From assembly GCF_023283765.1 (NCBI RefSeq), contig NZ_JAKILG010000035.1, positions 1 to 51,806 of the forward strand: DNA of 51,806 bases. Reading direction: 5' to 3'. This DNA comes from Shewanella profunda (GTDB taxonomy: Bacteria > Pseudomonadota > Gammaproteobacteria > Enterobacterales > Shewanellaceae). The notes under the pieces were generated by a model, which ran no database searches, was not told where the DNA came from, and saw nothing but the letters and a program-made list of their open reading frames with translations. The first letter of the stretch is position 1. Each line of letters opens with the position of its first letter. This document shows positions 32,840 through 42,943 of the stretch, in pieces. The translations under genes and the position numbers were made by a program.

Positions 32840-33433
32840 ATGGATCAAGCAGAATTTAGATTGAGATTTAATCTGCATCCTTTAGCCGAGCAAGATCCGG
32901 CGGTCCTGCCTCACCTTGGCTTACGCAAAGCCGCGGTATTAATTCCACTTCAAGATATTGCTGGTGAACTAAATTTGATCTTGACCCAAAGGCCTATGCA
33001 CCTGCGCGCCCACCCAGGGCAAATCAGTTTCCCAGGGGGTAAAATTGAGCCAAGTGATATCGATGCGATTGCAGCTGCGTTAAGGGAAGCGGAGGAGGAA
33101 ATTGGTCTTTTACGGCACAATGTGGATGTTGTAGGCACTTTTCCAGCACACAATACTTTTACCGGATTTGAAATTACCCCCGTGGTGGGTATCGTCAAAC
33201 AAGCATTTGTGATGAGACTCGATCCGGGTGAAGTCGCCGATTGTTTTTCTGTACCTTTAAGTTTTTTTATCGATCCAACCCATCGCCATCAGAAACGTTT
33301 TTTACGCCAAGGTCGTTATTACAATGTGCATTTTATCCCCTACCAACAGCGATTTATTTGGGGAGCAACGGCGGCCATTATCGATCATCTTTGTCGCCAT
33401 TTAAGTATCCCAGCGCAAACTTGCCGTAGCTAA
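32840..33433 (+). CDS. nudL: Nudix CoA pyrophosphatase
   Basis: 197 aa. The family signature for CoA pyrophosphatases is present: LTQRPMHLRAHPGQISFPGG. The Nudix box follows as GGKIEPSDIDAIAAALREAE and then EEIGLL, with the catalytic REAEEEIG glutamates. It hydrolyses CoA and its derivatives to 3'-phospho-ADP and phosphopantetheine. In E. coli the gene (yeaB, nudL) also sits next to pabB, which supports the name. Confidence 0.95.
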   Translation: MDQAEFRLRFNLHPLAEQDPAVLPHLGLRKAAVLIPLQDIAGELNLILTQRPMHLRAHPGQISFPGGKIEPSDIDAIAAALREAEEEIGLLRHNVDVVGTFPAHNTFTGFEITPVVGIVKQAFVMRLDPGEVADCFSVPLSFFIDPTHRHQKRFLRQGRYYNVHFIPYQQRFIWGATAAIIDHLCRHLSIPAQTCRS

Positions 33434-33445
33434 ATCACAAAACGG

Positions 33446-33781
33446 CTAAATCACAAAACGAATGTATAAACCTGTAACGATTGATGTTAGCAGTAATAGA
33501 GGAATATTAAACCAATAGCCCAATTTACTGTGTTGGGCGACATAATAGTTGAAGGCTAAACTCAATAGACTGATCCCTCCGCAGGTCCAAATTAAATATT
33601 CCAACAGCTGAGTTCTGTGGGGATCCCACTCGACGCGTAAAGAAGCACCACGGCTAAGGTAAGTCCCTACCTCGCGATCGGGTCTCGCTTCTCCAAAAAC
33701 CAATAATGCATATACGGCTAATATCCAGCCCAAAATGGATAATATTGCGAGGATAATCTGAAATGTTCTGACTTTACTCAT
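33446..33781 (-). CDS. Small three-TM membrane protein, uncharacterised
   Basis: 111 aa from the ATG at 33781, which has a strong ribosome binding site (GGAGG). The longer open frame to 34084 overlaps asnS and is not coding. Hydrophobic segments lie at about 7-27, 60-80 and 90-108, with a polar loop (GEARPDREVGTYLSRGASLR). Not recognised as a named family. It is convergent with nudL (12 bp between stops) and divergent from asnS. Function unknown. Confidence 0.8.
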   Translation of the reverse strand: MSKVRTFQIILAILSILGWILAVYALLVFGEARPDREVGTYLSRGASLRVEWDPHRTQLLEYLIWTCGGISLLSLAFNYYVAQHSKLGYWFNIPLLLLTSIVTGLYIRFVI

Positions 33782-33931
33782 ATCGCCTCCTGCCATTTGA
33801 GTCACCATATCACTAAATATTAGCAATATTAACCTCAGGATACCTTTTTCAGCTTGAGAAAAGCCACCAGCAAGGTAATATAAACCTCCAAAATTTTCAT
33901 ATAAAACGTTTCGTTGGAGAACTAAGCAACA

Positions 33932-35332
33932 ATGAGCATTGCATCTGTCGCTTCTGTATTTAAAGGTGAGCACGCGGTCGGTTCTACAGTCACTGTACGT
34001 GGCTGGGTCAGAACTCGTCGTGATTCTAAAGCTGGCATTTCTTTTTTGGCTGTCTATGACGGTTCCTGCTTTAATCCGATCCAAGGTGTCGTGCCAAATA
34101 GCTTAGAAAATTACGACAACGAAGTGTTAAAGCTGACCGCGGGTTGCTCTGTCGTGATGACGGGCGATGTCGTTGAGTCCCCGGGTGCTGGCCAAGCATT
34201 TGAACTGCAAGTCACGCAGCTTGAAGTCGCAGGTTGGGTTGATGATCCTGACACTTATCCAATGGCGGCTAAACGCCACTCGATTGAACATCTACGTGAA
34301 CTCGCCCATTTACGCCCACGCACTAACCTTATTGGTGCCGTTGCCCGTGTACGTAACTGTTTATCCCAAGCGATTCACCGTTTCTACCACGAAGAAGGCT
34401 TTATTTGGGTTTCTACACCACTTATCACCGCATCGGACTGTGAAGGCGCTGGTGAGATGTTCCGCGTATCGACTCTGGATATGGAAAACCTGCCACGCAC
34501 CAGCGAAGGCAAAGTCGATTACGACAAAGACTTCTTCGGTAAAGAGGCCTTCTTAACCGTATCAGGCCAGTTAAACGGTGAAACCTACGCCTGTGCACTG
34601 TCAAAAATTTATACCTTTGGCCCGACATTTCGAGCAGAAAACTCTAATACTAGCCGTCACTTAGCTGAGTTTTGGATGGTTGAGCCAGAAGTGGCCTTCG
34701 CTAACTTAAGCGATATCGCAGGTCTTGCCGAAGCTATGCTGAAATACGCCTTCAATGCCGTATTAACCGAGCGTATGGATGATTTACAATTCTTCGCCCA
34801 GCACGTAGATAAAACGGTAATCGAGCGTTTGCAATCCTTTGTATCAAGCGATTTTGCCCAAGTGGATTACACCGATGCGGTTGAAATTCTGCAAAAATGT
34901 GGCAAAACCTTTGAATTCCCAGTTTCTTGGGGTATTGACCTTTCTTCTGAGCACGAGCGTTATTTAGCCGAAGAACATTTCAAAGCCCCAGTTGTGGTGA
35001 AGAACTATCCAAAGGACATTAAAGCCTTCTATATGCGCCTAAATGAAGACGGCAAAACCGTTGCCGCAATGGACGTACTAGCCCCCGGCATTGGTGAAAT
35101 TATCGGTGGTTCTCAACGTGAAGAACGTTTAGATGTGCTGGATATGCGTTTAGCCGAAATGGATCTGAACAAAGAAGATTACTGGTGGTATCGTGACCTT
35201 CGCCGTTATGGCACAGTGCCACACGCGGGCTTTGGTTTAGGTTTTGAGCGTTTAGTGTCTTATGTGACTGGCGTATCTAACATCCGTGATGTGATCCCAT
35301 TCCCACGTGCGCCACGCACTGCAAACTTCTAA
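33932..35332 (+). CDS. asnS: Asparaginyl-tRNA synthetase
   Basis: 466 aa, exactly the E. coli length. It charges tRNA-Asn with asparagine. The N-terminal OB-fold ([20 protein letters not shown]) is followed by a class II catalytic core with motif 2 ([21 protein letters not shown] region) and motif 3 ([17 protein letters not shown], then [10 protein letters not shown]). Single gene with its own terminator. Confidence 0.98.
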   Translation: MSIASVASVFKGEHAVGSTVTVRGWVRTRRDSKAGISFLAVYDGSCFNPIQGVVPNSLENYDNEVLKLTAGCSVVMTGDVVESPGAGQAFELQVTQLEVAGWVDDPDTYPMAAKRHSIEHLRELAHLRPRTNLIGAVARVRNCLSQAIHRFYHEEGFIWVSTPLITASDCEGAGEMFRVSTLDMENLPRTSEGKVDYDKDFFGKEAFLTVSGQLNGETYACALSKIYTFGPTFRAENSNTSRHLAEFWMVEPEVAFANLSDIAGLAEAMLKYAFNAVLTERMDDLQFFAQHVDKTVIERLQSFVSSDFAQVDYTDAVEILQKCGKTFEFPVSWGIDLSSEHERYLAEEHFKAPVVVKNYPKDIKAFYMRLNEDGKTVAAMDVLAPGIGEIIGGSQREERLDVLDMRLAEMDLNKEDYWWYRDLRRYGTVPHAGFGLGFERLVSYVTGVSNIRDVIPFPRAPRTANF

Positions 35333-35380
35333 TTCACTTTGATAACGCTGTTTATCGGCAAACAAAACTGAATTGATATT

Positions 35381-35406
35381 AAAGCGCGCTTCGGCGCGTT
35401 TTTTAT
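35381..35406 (+). terminator. Terminator of asnS
   Basis: AAAGCGCGC, loop TTCG, GCGCGTTTTTTA, 49 bp after the stop. Confidence 0.88.
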
Positions 35407-35491
35407 TGAGTTTGAAGTACGGATCACTTGAAATACCCTGATGAATAACGCGGCAGGGTAATTAAGCATCAAACAATATTAAGTTAGCAAC

Positions 35492-36277
35492 TTACTCCAG
35501 CTCGGCCGACAAACCATAGAAATCATAGATCTCTTTTACTCGCCCCGTATTCACCATTTCAACTAATACCTTATTTAATGACTCAAAAGCAGCAAAATGA
35601 GCCGACTTACGTGACATCCCAAAATAGTTTTCAATTTTGTTCATCTGTCGATATTTTGCATAACTGAAATGATGAAAACCAAGCTTATTTAACTGGTATT
35701 CAATCGAGGCTCGATCGAGAATAATCATGGTGTCAAAACGACCTTTAATGAACATTTTTGCCATATTTTCATCATCAATAGAGTCAATTTTATGGATAGC
35801 AGTATCATCATTAAAACGCTCAAAATAGATGGTTTGGCGTTTTACTCCCACGCTCAATTTATATAAATCCTCATAAACTTGAATGCTCGACTCTTCACCT
35901 GCTTTGACTAAAAATAAAATATCTCTGGTTTGAGTAGATATAGGGCCAAGAAAACTGGCAAAAGTTTCCCGTTCTGGCGTTCTTATTGTCCGTGGAACGA
36001 TATCGACCTTTCCCACTTGCAAATCATGGAGACTGCGAGCAAAAGGACTAATAATCCAATGAATGCGATAACCAATTTTCTCTGCGGCCTCCTCAATAAT
36101 ATCTTTTAAAGGGCTCGACATCGTCATGGTACGTTCATCAACGATCATTTCGGGAGGCCTATGACGAAAGTGGGCGTATAAGACTTTAGATTCAACAGCG
36201 GCAAAAGCAGGGACTAAAGCGCTACACACCGCAATACCCAATAGCAATAAAAAGATTAAATGTTGTTTAAAATACAT
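35492..36277 (-). CDS. Periplasmic solute-binding protein, family 3 type
   Basis: 261 aa with a signal peptide (MYFKQHLIFLLLLGIAVCSA, likely cleaved after AFA near residue 26). The fold follows family 3 binding proteins: PPEMIVDERTMTMSSPLKDI (first strand and helix), WIISPFARSLHDLQVGKVDI, then TPERETFASFLGPIS, LSVGVKRQTIYFERF, and a C-terminal SLNKVLVEMVNTGRVKEIYD. No permease or ATPase is adjacent, and no membrane signalling domain is attached, so it may be an orphan sensor-type protein as is common in Shewanella. Ligand unknown. Confidence 0.82.
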   Translation of the reverse strand: MYFKQHLIFLLLLGIAVCSALVPAFAAVESKVLYAHFRHRPPEMIVDERTMTMSSPLKDIIEEAAEKIGYRIHWIISPFARSLHDLQVGKVDIVPRTIRTPERETFASFLGPISTQTRDILFLVKAGEESSIQVYEDLYKLSVGVKRQTIYFERFNDDTAIHKIDSIDDENMAKMFIKGRFDTMIILDRASIEYQLNKLGFHHFSYAKYRQMNKIENYFGMSRKSAHFAAFESLNKVLVEMVNTGRVKEIYDFYGLSAELE

Positions 36278-36633
36278 ACAGATGTGTCGTATTGTGTATG
36301 AATAGAGCTATTATAGTCACCATTTTTAGCATTGCTTTGAATATCATCTAAGTTAGCAAACAGCAATGCGTGATCTAAATATCAAACAATACAAATATAA
36401 GTAAATTTACAGACACCGATTAAACAGTTTGAGTTTGAGTTTGAATTAAGCAAATACCTAAGTGTGGTTAGCCAAAAGTGATTAATGCGCTAAAAATCAC
36501 CACTTGGTTACGATTCAATACTGCAGAACTTGCACTAATAGGGATAAGAAAACTAAGATGGCAACGGCTATTTTATAGGATGATTGACGAGCACACGGAC
36601 TCTCATCTGATTTTGCTCAACTGAGGAATGACA
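36278..36633. other. Divergent intergenic region
   Basis: 356 bp between the binding-protein gene and the ligase gene. AT-rich. It should hold both promoters. I see no clear operator or RNA. Confidence 0.4.
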
Positions 36634-37647
36634 ATGTCTAAAATTAACTTACTTTTGCTGTGCGGTGGCGGAAGTGCAGAACACGATATTTCCCTAATGT
36701 CGGCTAACTATTTTGAATCCTCATTGGCAAAATCCGATCAGTTTTCCGTGTTACGGGTAGAACTTGATAAATTGGGTCAGTATCGCACCGCGGCAGGCGA
36801 TGACTGTGAGCTCACCAATAATCGCGAAATCCGCTTTCGCGATGAGACTAAAACACCTTGGCCTGTGGATTATGTTATTCCTTGCATCCATGGTTATCCC
36901 GGTGAAACTGGCGATATTCAGTCCTATTTCAACCTTATCCAACTGCCCTACTTCGGCTGTGAATCCGAAGCCAGTAGCAATTGTTTTAATAAAATCACCG
37001 CCAAAATGTGGTTTTCAGCCTTAGGGATCCCTAATACGCCCTATATTTTTCTGCACCAATACGATGATGAAGCCATAACTCAGGTACAAACAGCCTTAGC
37101 CAATTGGGGTTCAATTTTTATTAAGGCCGCCTCGCAAGGATCATCCGTTGGTTGCTATAAAGTGGATGACAGCAGCAAAGTGGCGCAAGTACTCAAAGAT
37201 GCCTTCGGCTATGCACCCTATGTTGTAGTGGAAAAAACCATTAAAGCCCGTGAATTAGAAGTAGCGGTATACGAATACAATGGTGAGATTGTGGCAACCC
37301 TGCCGGGTGAGATTATTTGTGACAGTAACACCTTTTATACCTTTGATGAGAAGTACGCCAAAAACAGTAAAGCGCGCACAGATGTAGTTGCACAACATGT
37401 TTCAGCTGAGATCAGTGAACAGATCCGTGCTTATGCTATCAAGGCATTTAAGGGGATGAAGCTGCGCCACCTGTCGCGTATCGACTTTTTCTTAACCGCT
37501 GACAATGAAATTCTGCTCAATGAAATCAACACATTCCCGGGTTCGACGCCGATTTCAATGTTTCCTAAAATGCTGCAGAACCACGGCCATGACTTTACCG
37601 AATATTTAAGCTTAGTGATCAAAGGCCAGTTGCCGACAAAGAATTAA
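36634..37647 (+). CDS. ddlA: D-alanine--D-alanine ligase
   Basis: 337 aa from the ATG at 36634, which is 6 nt after GAGGA. The ATG at 36628 touches that site. It joins two D-Ala with ATP for peptidoglycan precursors. The family features are [20 protein letters not shown] at the N-terminus, [17 protein letters not shown], the ATP-grasp [14 protein letters not shown], and the C-terminal [20 protein letters not shown] followed by [13 protein letters not shown]. Not in a division cluster, so it is the stand-alone Ddl and not DdlB. Confidence 0.95.
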   Translation: MSKINLLLLCGGGSAEHDISLMSANYFESSLAKSDQFSVLRVELDKLGQYRTAAGDDCELTNNREIRFRDETKTPWPVDYVIPCIHGYPGETGDIQSYFNLIQLPYFGCESEASSNCFNKITAKMWFSALGIPNTPYIFLHQYDDEAITQVQTALANWGSIFIKAASQGSSVGCYKVDDSSKVAQVLKDAFGYAPYVVVEKTIKARELEVAVYEYNGEIVATLPGEIICDSNTFYTFDEKYAKNSKARTDVVAQHVSAEISEQIRAYAIKAFKGMKLRHLSRIDFFLTADNEILLNEINTFPGSTPISMFPKMLQNHGHDFTEYLSLVIKGQLPTKN

Positions 37648-37668
37648 ATCAGGTTTATAGAGGTTATC

Positions 37669-37694
37669 AAAAGAGCGCCCTAGGGCGCTCTTTT
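37669..37694. terminator. Bidirectional terminator between ddlA and the GGDEF-EAL gene
   Basis: Perfect palindrome AAAAGAGCGCCC-TA-GGGCGCTCTTTT. It can serve both convergent genes. Confidence 0.88.
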
Positions 37695-37736
37695 GATATT
37701 ATCGTGCTGACTAATAATGCTTAAACTCCGCAAACA

Positions 37737-40004
37737 CTACTGTGGCTTAGCCTGTTTAGCCTGTTTAGCTTGCTTAGCCAGTAGTTCAAAAAATGCGGCT
37801 TTGGGCATAGGTTGGTAGTAGAGATAACCTTGGATTTCTTGAATGTCATTTGCCATCACAAACTTCAACTGGGACTCTGTTTCGACCCCTTCTGCAGTCA
37901 CACTCAAATTTAAGGCACGACTTAAGCGTACTATAGCCTCGACCAAAGCCTCATGGCGCTCACCTTCTGCTAATCTATCGATAAAGCTTTTATCTATCTT
38001 AATTTGATCGATAGGAAAATTCGCTAAATAGGACAAAGAGGAATAGCCAGTACCAAAGTCATCCAAGGCAATTTTCACACCACGGGCGCGTAATTCATTC
38101 AACACTTTGATTAAATGCATATGTTGTTTCATCAATAAAGACTCGGTAATTTCCAGCGTGAGCAGCTCATAGGGAAAATCCACTAAGCCCAATTCTTCAA
38201 TAATGTCAGCAAAGGAGTCACAAAATGTATCTTGCAATTCATGGGACCAGAATTCGAAAGTAGAAACATTCACCGCTAAGCTAATACCCCAGCCATGGGT
38301 TTGCATCTCATTGATCGTTTGCATCGCACAACGACGTACATTTCGGCCTATATCTACAATTAATCCGCTATTTTCAGCGATGGGAATAAACTCATTCGGA
38401 GCAATAAACTGGCCTTCATGTTGCCAACGTAATAGCACCTCGGCACGCACTATCAGGCCCGTTGTCGCATTGACTATTGGCTGATAATAAAGCTCAAAGG
38501 CTTGTTGATCTAAGGCTTGCTTAAGCAATGTATGTAAATTAGCTATTCGCTCAGCATTCTGCTGCATTTGCTCAGTAAAAAAATGATACCGATTGCGTCC
38601 ATTCGCCTTAGAGATATACATGGCTTGATCAGCACAGTTAAGTAATTGCTCCAAATTAAGCGCATCCTCTGGGAAGCGCGCAATCCCGATGCTCACCGAA
38701 CTGTAAACACCTTTATCCTTTGATAATTCATAGCGCCGATAGACGTTTTTAATGATTTTTTCGGCCAATAGTGAGAGCGCTTTCTGAGTGACTACCCCGG
38801 GTAAAAGTAATGCGAACTCATCGCCACCTAAACGCGCAAATATCATACTCTCGTCTAAACAGGTTTTTATTTGTCCGACAACCTGTAACAACAAGGTGTC
38901 ACCCTTATCGTGCCCATAGGTGTCATTGACTTGCTTAAAGTTATCTAAATCCATCAACATAAAGCTAAAGCCTGGCGTTAAGCTGTCTGAGGTGACCAGT
39001 GTTTGGATATGTCTGAATAATGCATTACGATTTGCAAGTCCCGTCAGTGAATCATTGTTAGCTTGATACTTAATTAACTGTGCGGCTTTTTTACGTTCAC
39101 TGATATCTGAGAATAACCAAGCAAAGCCATTGTGATTGCTGTGAGGTTCACGAAATACCGTCACTGTGAGGTCAAGGTAGAAGGTTTCACCATTTCCCCT
39201 TAGGCCAATTAATTCCCCTTGCCACATTTTTCCTGCAGATAGGTGCTGAAAAAGCATATCAAGTTCATGGGGTTCAGACGGAGAAAGAAAGGTTTTGGGG
39301 TGAAAATTAGATGATTCAGATGTCTGCGGTTGTACGATTTGCTTAAATGCCTCATTCGCATATAACACTGCATCGAGGGAATTTGTGATGACAAGTGCTA
39401 AAGGTAAACGATCAAATATTTTCACCGCTAAACGCTGAAAGTCCATCGAACGACTACGTTCAATGGCGAGGCTTGCCAATCTTGCGGCTTCGGAAATGAG
39501 GGTTAAATCCTGCGACGTGGGCGATTTTATGACGTCATAGTACATGGCGAAAGTCCCCAACACTTTCCCGTGACTATCTTTGATGGGTTCAGACCAACAG
39601 GATTTAAGACCCGCACTGAGTGGAATAGCTTTAAACTTTTCCCAAAAAGGATGGTGTGCGATATCTTCAACAATAACACGTTCACCCATGTAAGCCGCGG
39701 TACCGCAAGAACCTACATCAGGACCAATTTCAATCCCATGAATGACTTGATTATAGTTGTCGGGCAAGTGGGGAGCCGCACCAAAAAGTAGCCGTTTACC
39801 ATCATCACTTAGTAGCAGGACGGAGGCTCGTGTACCGATCTGTTGAGCTTCAATCTTAAGCACTAACGCATAAAGAATTTCTGCTAACGGTGCGCCATTT
39901 AGTAGCATGGATAAAATGCCGCTATAGCAATCTAGGCTAACATCATGCCCCAGTTTAAGTGAGGGTTCGACAAGTCGTCCCAGAACATTAGTGCCTTCGT
40001 CCAT
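37737..40004 (-). CDS. GAF-PAS-GGDEF-EAL cyclic-di-GMP signalling protein
   Basis: 755 aa, cytoplasmic, without membrane segments. A GAF domain at about 25-180 (SCGTAAYMGERVIVEDIAHH, CWSEPIKDSHGKVLGTFAMY). A PAS domain at about 190-310. A diguanylate cyclase domain at about 315-475 with the complete motif FARLGGDEFALLLPG. A phosphodiesterase domain at about 490-735 in which the EAL signature reads EVLLRW (Ala to Val). Its other catalytic elements are present (NVSTFEFW, LEITESLL, DDFGTGYSSLSYL, IDKSFIDRL, TAEGVETESQ, QGYLYY). Both activities are therefore possible. The C-terminus ends in a KQA repeat from a 9-bp tandem repeat (37745-37780). Confidence 0.93.
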   Translation of the reverse strand: MDEGTNVLGRLVEPSLKLGHDVSLDCYSGILSMLLNGAPLAEILYALVLKIEAQQIGTRASVLLLSDDGKRLLFGAAPHLPDNYNQVIHGIEIGPDVGSCGTAAYMGERVIVEDIAHHPFWEKFKAIPLSAGLKSCWSEPIKDSHGKVLGTFAMYYDVIKSPTSQDLTLISEAARLASLAIERSRSMDFQRLAVKIFDRLPLALVITNSLDAVLYANEAFKQIVQPQTSESSNFHPKTFLSPSEPHELDMLFQHLSAGKMWQGELIGLRGNGETFYLDLTVTVFREPHSNHNGFAWLFSDISERKKAAQLIKYQANNDSLTGLANRNALFRHIQTLVTSDSLTPGFSFMLMDLDNFKQVNDTYGHDKGDTLLLQVVGQIKTCLDESMIFARLGGDEFALLLPGVVTQKALSLLAEKIIKNVYRRYELSKDKGVYSSVSIGIARFPEDALNLEQLLNCADQAMYISKANGRNRYHFFTEQMQQNAERIANLHTLLKQALDQQAFELYYQPIVNATTGLIVRAEVLLRWQHEGQFIAPNEFIPIAENSGLIVDIGRNVRRCAMQTINEMQTHGWGISLAVNVSTFEFWSHELQDTFCDSFADIIEELGLVDFPYELLTLEITESLLMKQHMHLIKVLNELRARGVKIALDDFGTGYSSLSYLANFPIDQIKIDKSFIDRLAEGERHEALVEAIVRLSRALNLSVTAEGVETESQLKFVMANDIQEIQGYLYYQPMPKAAFFELLAKQAKQAKQAKPQ

Positions 40005-40152
40005 ACATTCCTTCGTCGTTTAGCAATTAGCTAAACCGTTTGGCTCAAGTAAAAAACGTTATAACTCTGAAATAATTCTAGGCACTAAGATGCCCCAAAG
40101 CAACTAAGCCTCAAATAGACTAAAAGTGCTTTAGGGCAGTATTGAAAGGAGT

Positions 40153-41367
40153 TTATTCTTGAATTCGTTCAAGTTTAGCGAGATAAAAACCATCAAAGCC
40201 CGTCTCTGCTGGGCTGATCGTTTCATCTTCTATTAGACGAAAGTTTGGATTTCCCGCCAGAAATGCATCCACTTGACCGCGGTTCTCACACGGAAAAATA
40301 GAACAAGTGGCGTATACGACGATCCCGCCCACTTTCACCATACGGCTGTAACTGTTCAAAATATGTTTTTGCAGTTCCATCAAAACGGGTAAACGCTCAA
40401 CAGTATCGCGCCACTTAGCATCAGGGTTGCGTTTTAGCACCCCAAGACCCGAACAAGGCACATCGAGCAACACACGATCCGCACTGAGCTTTAAGCGTTT
40501 AATGGTTTTACTGCCAGCAATTAAACGCGTTTCAACATTGTAAGCCCCATTACGACGGGCACGCTCTTTGAGTTTATCGAGCTTCCATTGCTCCACATCC
40601 ATAGCCAGCAAACGCCCTTTGCCCTGCATTTGCGCGGCTATGTGTAAGGTCTTACCGCCCGCACCAGCACAAGCGTCGATGACTTTCATACCGGGTTTGG
40701 CATCAAGTGCGGCAGCCACGCGCTGAGAACCCGCATCCTGCTGCTCAAACAAACCCTCTTTAAAACTCTGGGTGCGAAATAATGCTGAATCTGAGGTGAC
40801 TTCTAGCGCAGAATTAACTGTCTCAACGGGGAGCGTACTCACATATTCTGCGGCAAGTTTTGCCATTAACTCATCACGGGTGACTTTGAGGCCGTTAGCG
40901 CGTAAAAAACGCTTAGGCGCAGTGCTTAATGCAGCGCGCTCCTTCTCCCAAGACTCACCAAGTTGCTCGCGCCCCATAGTATCAAGCCACTCGGGGCAAC
41001 CGTCCCAGAGCGCAGGCTTAGTTTTAGCTTGCTCAATACGCTCAGCCAGACGTAGTTCATCCACTGGCAAGGAATATTGCATCTTGGGTAAGGCCAAATC
41101 ATGGAATAAATGCCAAGCGTTGAGTAGCTTTGAGCCATATCGTTCCATTTCATCAGGGCTGATTTCCGCCAAATAACAGTACAGATTTAAGCGCCTGAGA
41201 ATATCGCCAGTCACAAACGCAATACGCGCCTGTTCGGCAGGCACCAACTGTAACCCAGAAAAATGCTGAGAATAGGCCCGATCTAAGGGTTTCCCTTGGC
41301 CCAACACCATAGTTAAGATACTGATCACTAATTCGTTCGAACTGGCAGAAAGCGGAGAATTCAACAT
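40153..41367 (-). CDS. RsmB/NOP-family RNA m5C methyltransferase
   Basis: 404 aa. The SAM-binding motif is VIDACAGAGGKTLHIAAQM. Motif IV DVPCSGLGVLKRNPD and motif VI YATCSIFPCENRGQV hold the two catalytic cysteines of RNA cytosine-5 methyltransferases. An N-terminal helical extension of about 150 residues includes a family stretch (APKRFLRANGLKVTRDEL). It methylates cytosine in RNA, probably rRNA. Whether it corresponds to RsmB, RsmF or another paralogue I cannot say, and no partner gene helps. Confidence 0.9.
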   Translation of the reverse strand: MLNSPLSASSNELVISILTMVLGQGKPLDRAYSQHFSGLQLVPAEQARIAFVTGDILRRLNLYCYLAEISPDEMERYGSKLLNAWHLFHDLALPKMQYSLPVDELRLAERIEQAKTKPALWDGCPEWLDTMGREQLGESWEKERAALSTAPKRFLRANGLKVTRDELMAKLAAEYVSTLPVETVNSALEVTSDSALFRTQSFKEGLFEQQDAGSQRVAAALDAKPGMKVIDACAGAGGKTLHIAAQMQGKGRLLAMDVEQWKLDKLKERARRNGAYNVETRLIAGSKTIKRLKLSADRVLLDVPCSGLGVLKRNPDAKWRDTVERLPVLMELQKHILNSYSRMVKVGGIVVYATCSIFPCENRGQVDAFLAGNPNFRLIEDETISPAETGFDGFYLAKLERIQE

Positions 41368-41460
41368 TTAAAGGTTACCGTGAATAATAAAACCGAGGGA
41401 TCATAGGAGGTCAAGCCCGAATACGCAAGCACACTGGCACCGAGTTAAGGCTAAAGCCAT

Positions 41461-41487
41461 AAAAAAGCGACCCAGATGGATCGCCCT
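41461..41487 (-). terminator. Terminator of the sugar permease gene
   Basis: On the minus strand GCGATCC, a short loop and GGTCGC are followed by TTTTTT, about 25 bp after the permease stop. Confidence 0.7.
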
Positions 41488-41511
41488 TATGTCTATCAAA
41501 AACGCTAACGG

Positions 41512-42783
41512 CTACATTTTCGAACCCTTAGCACCATAGAACAGAATAAAGCCATAACACATAATAGGCAGGATAAAGGCCTGTTGTATGCTTAAGCTGT
41601 CGGCTAACATGCCTTGGAATAAAGGTAAAATTGCACCGCCAACAATGGCAAGACACAAAATACCACTGCCCTGGGAAGTATGAGGGCCGAGATCGCGTAA
41701 CGCTAAACTGAAAATGGTTGGGAACATAATAGAGTTGAATAATCCCACGCCTAAAATTGCCCACATAGCAATGCTACCACTGGTCGTCATAGCTACAACC
41801 ACAAGTAATGCGGCCATAAAGGCATTAAAAGCTAAAACGGTTCCCCCGGGAATTTTTTGCATCACCGCAGAGCCAATAAAACGCCCCACCATAGCACCGC
41901 CCCAATAATAGGCAATATAATGAGCCGCTTGTTCCTCTGGCATTCCAGCAATATGCGACTCACCTAAAAAATTGACCAAGAAGCTGCCGATAGACACTTC
42001 CGCGCCCACGTAAACGAAAATACCCACAGCGCCTAATACTAAATGTTTGCTTTGTAAGGCACTGGTTTTCCCTAAATGGGTTTGGATTTCGCCTTGACTG
42101 GCCTCGGTATGTTCACGAATAACAGGTAAGTTTAACTTTGCAAAAATAATCGCGAGTACGGCTAATACTGCGGACAATAACAAATAAGGCAATTTAACCA
42201 CTTCGGCTTCAGCATTTGCTTGCGCTAAATCCGTAGAAATCGTCGCCGCCACAGATAGAATTAAGATGGAGCCAAAGAATGGCGCAACAGTTGTACCTAA
42301 CGCGTTAAATGCCTGGGTTAAATTTAAACGACTCGATGCGGTTTCGCGGCTCCCGAGAGCATTAACATAGGGGTTGGCAGCGACTTGTAAAATGGTGATC
42401 CCTGAGGCCAATACAAATAAAGCCCCAAGAAATAAACCATAAATCGCCAGCGTGGCTGCGGGGTAAAACAGTGCGCAGCCAATACTCGCAATCACAAGTC
42501 CGGTAACAATTCCCTTTTGGTAACCTATTTTTTTTACAAGATTACCCGCTGGAATGGAGACTAAAAAATACGCGCCAAAAAAACAAAACTGGATCAACAT
42601 CGCCTGCGTGTAATTGAGTGAAAATACCGCTTTAAGGTGAGGGATTAAAATATCGTTTAAACAAGTGATAAAACCCCACATAAAAAACAATGAAGTTAAT
42701 GACACGAGGGCAAAACGATAATTACCATTCCCTGTATCGCCCACACTGCTGGTATGGTTGCTAGTATTGATTGATGACGCCAT
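41512..42783 (-). CDS. FucP-family MFS sugar permease
   Basis: 423 aa, twelve predicted membrane segments. It starts after a polar N-terminus with [20 protein letters not shown] followed by [10 protein letters not shown], the family hallmark. Later segments include [40 protein letters not shown] with [15 protein letters not shown], and [16 protein letters not shown]. The family takes up L-fucose, glucose, galactose or N-acetylglucosamine by proton or sodium symport. Its place in the GH13 locus suggests uptake of glucose or malto-oligosaccharides. It lies 160 bp downstream of the glucosidase gene on the same strand and is probably in its operon. Confidence 0.92.
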   Translation of the reverse strand: MASSINTSNHTSSVGDTGNGNYRFALVSLTSLFFMWGFITCLNDILIPHLKAVFSLNYTQAMLIQFCFFGAYFLVSIPAGNLVKKIGYQKGIVTGLVIASIGCALFYPAATLAIYGLFLGALFVLASGITILQVAANPYVNALGSRETASSRLNLTQAFNALGTTVAPFFGSILILSVAATISTDLAQANAEAEVVKLPYLLLSAVLAVLAIIFAKLNLPVIREHTEASQGEIQTHLGKTSALQSKHLVLGAVGIFVYVGAEVSIGSFLVNFLGESHIAGMPEEQAAHYIAYYWGGAMVGRFIGSAVMQKIPGGTVLAFNAFMAALLVVVAMTTSGSIAMWAILGVGLFNSIMFPTIFSLALRDLGPHTSQGSGILCLAIVGGAILPLFQGMLADSLSIQQAFILPIMCYGFILFYGAKGSKM

Positions 42784-42943
42784 AGTTATGCTCTCTATTG
42801 TTTTTTATTATTCGGGATAAATCAGCCCGACTTCCCAGTGAGACTTGCCCTTAAATGTTTGCTACTGCGGTAGTGTTTGGAGCTGCGATAAAAAATTAAG
42901 GTCTGTACCTATAACATCCTATCTAAATAAAGATGAAACATTT

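Noticed and set aside
33782..34084. N-terminal extension of the small three-TM gene
   Set aside because: The extension lies antisense to asnS, and a strong ribosome binding site supports the start at 33781.
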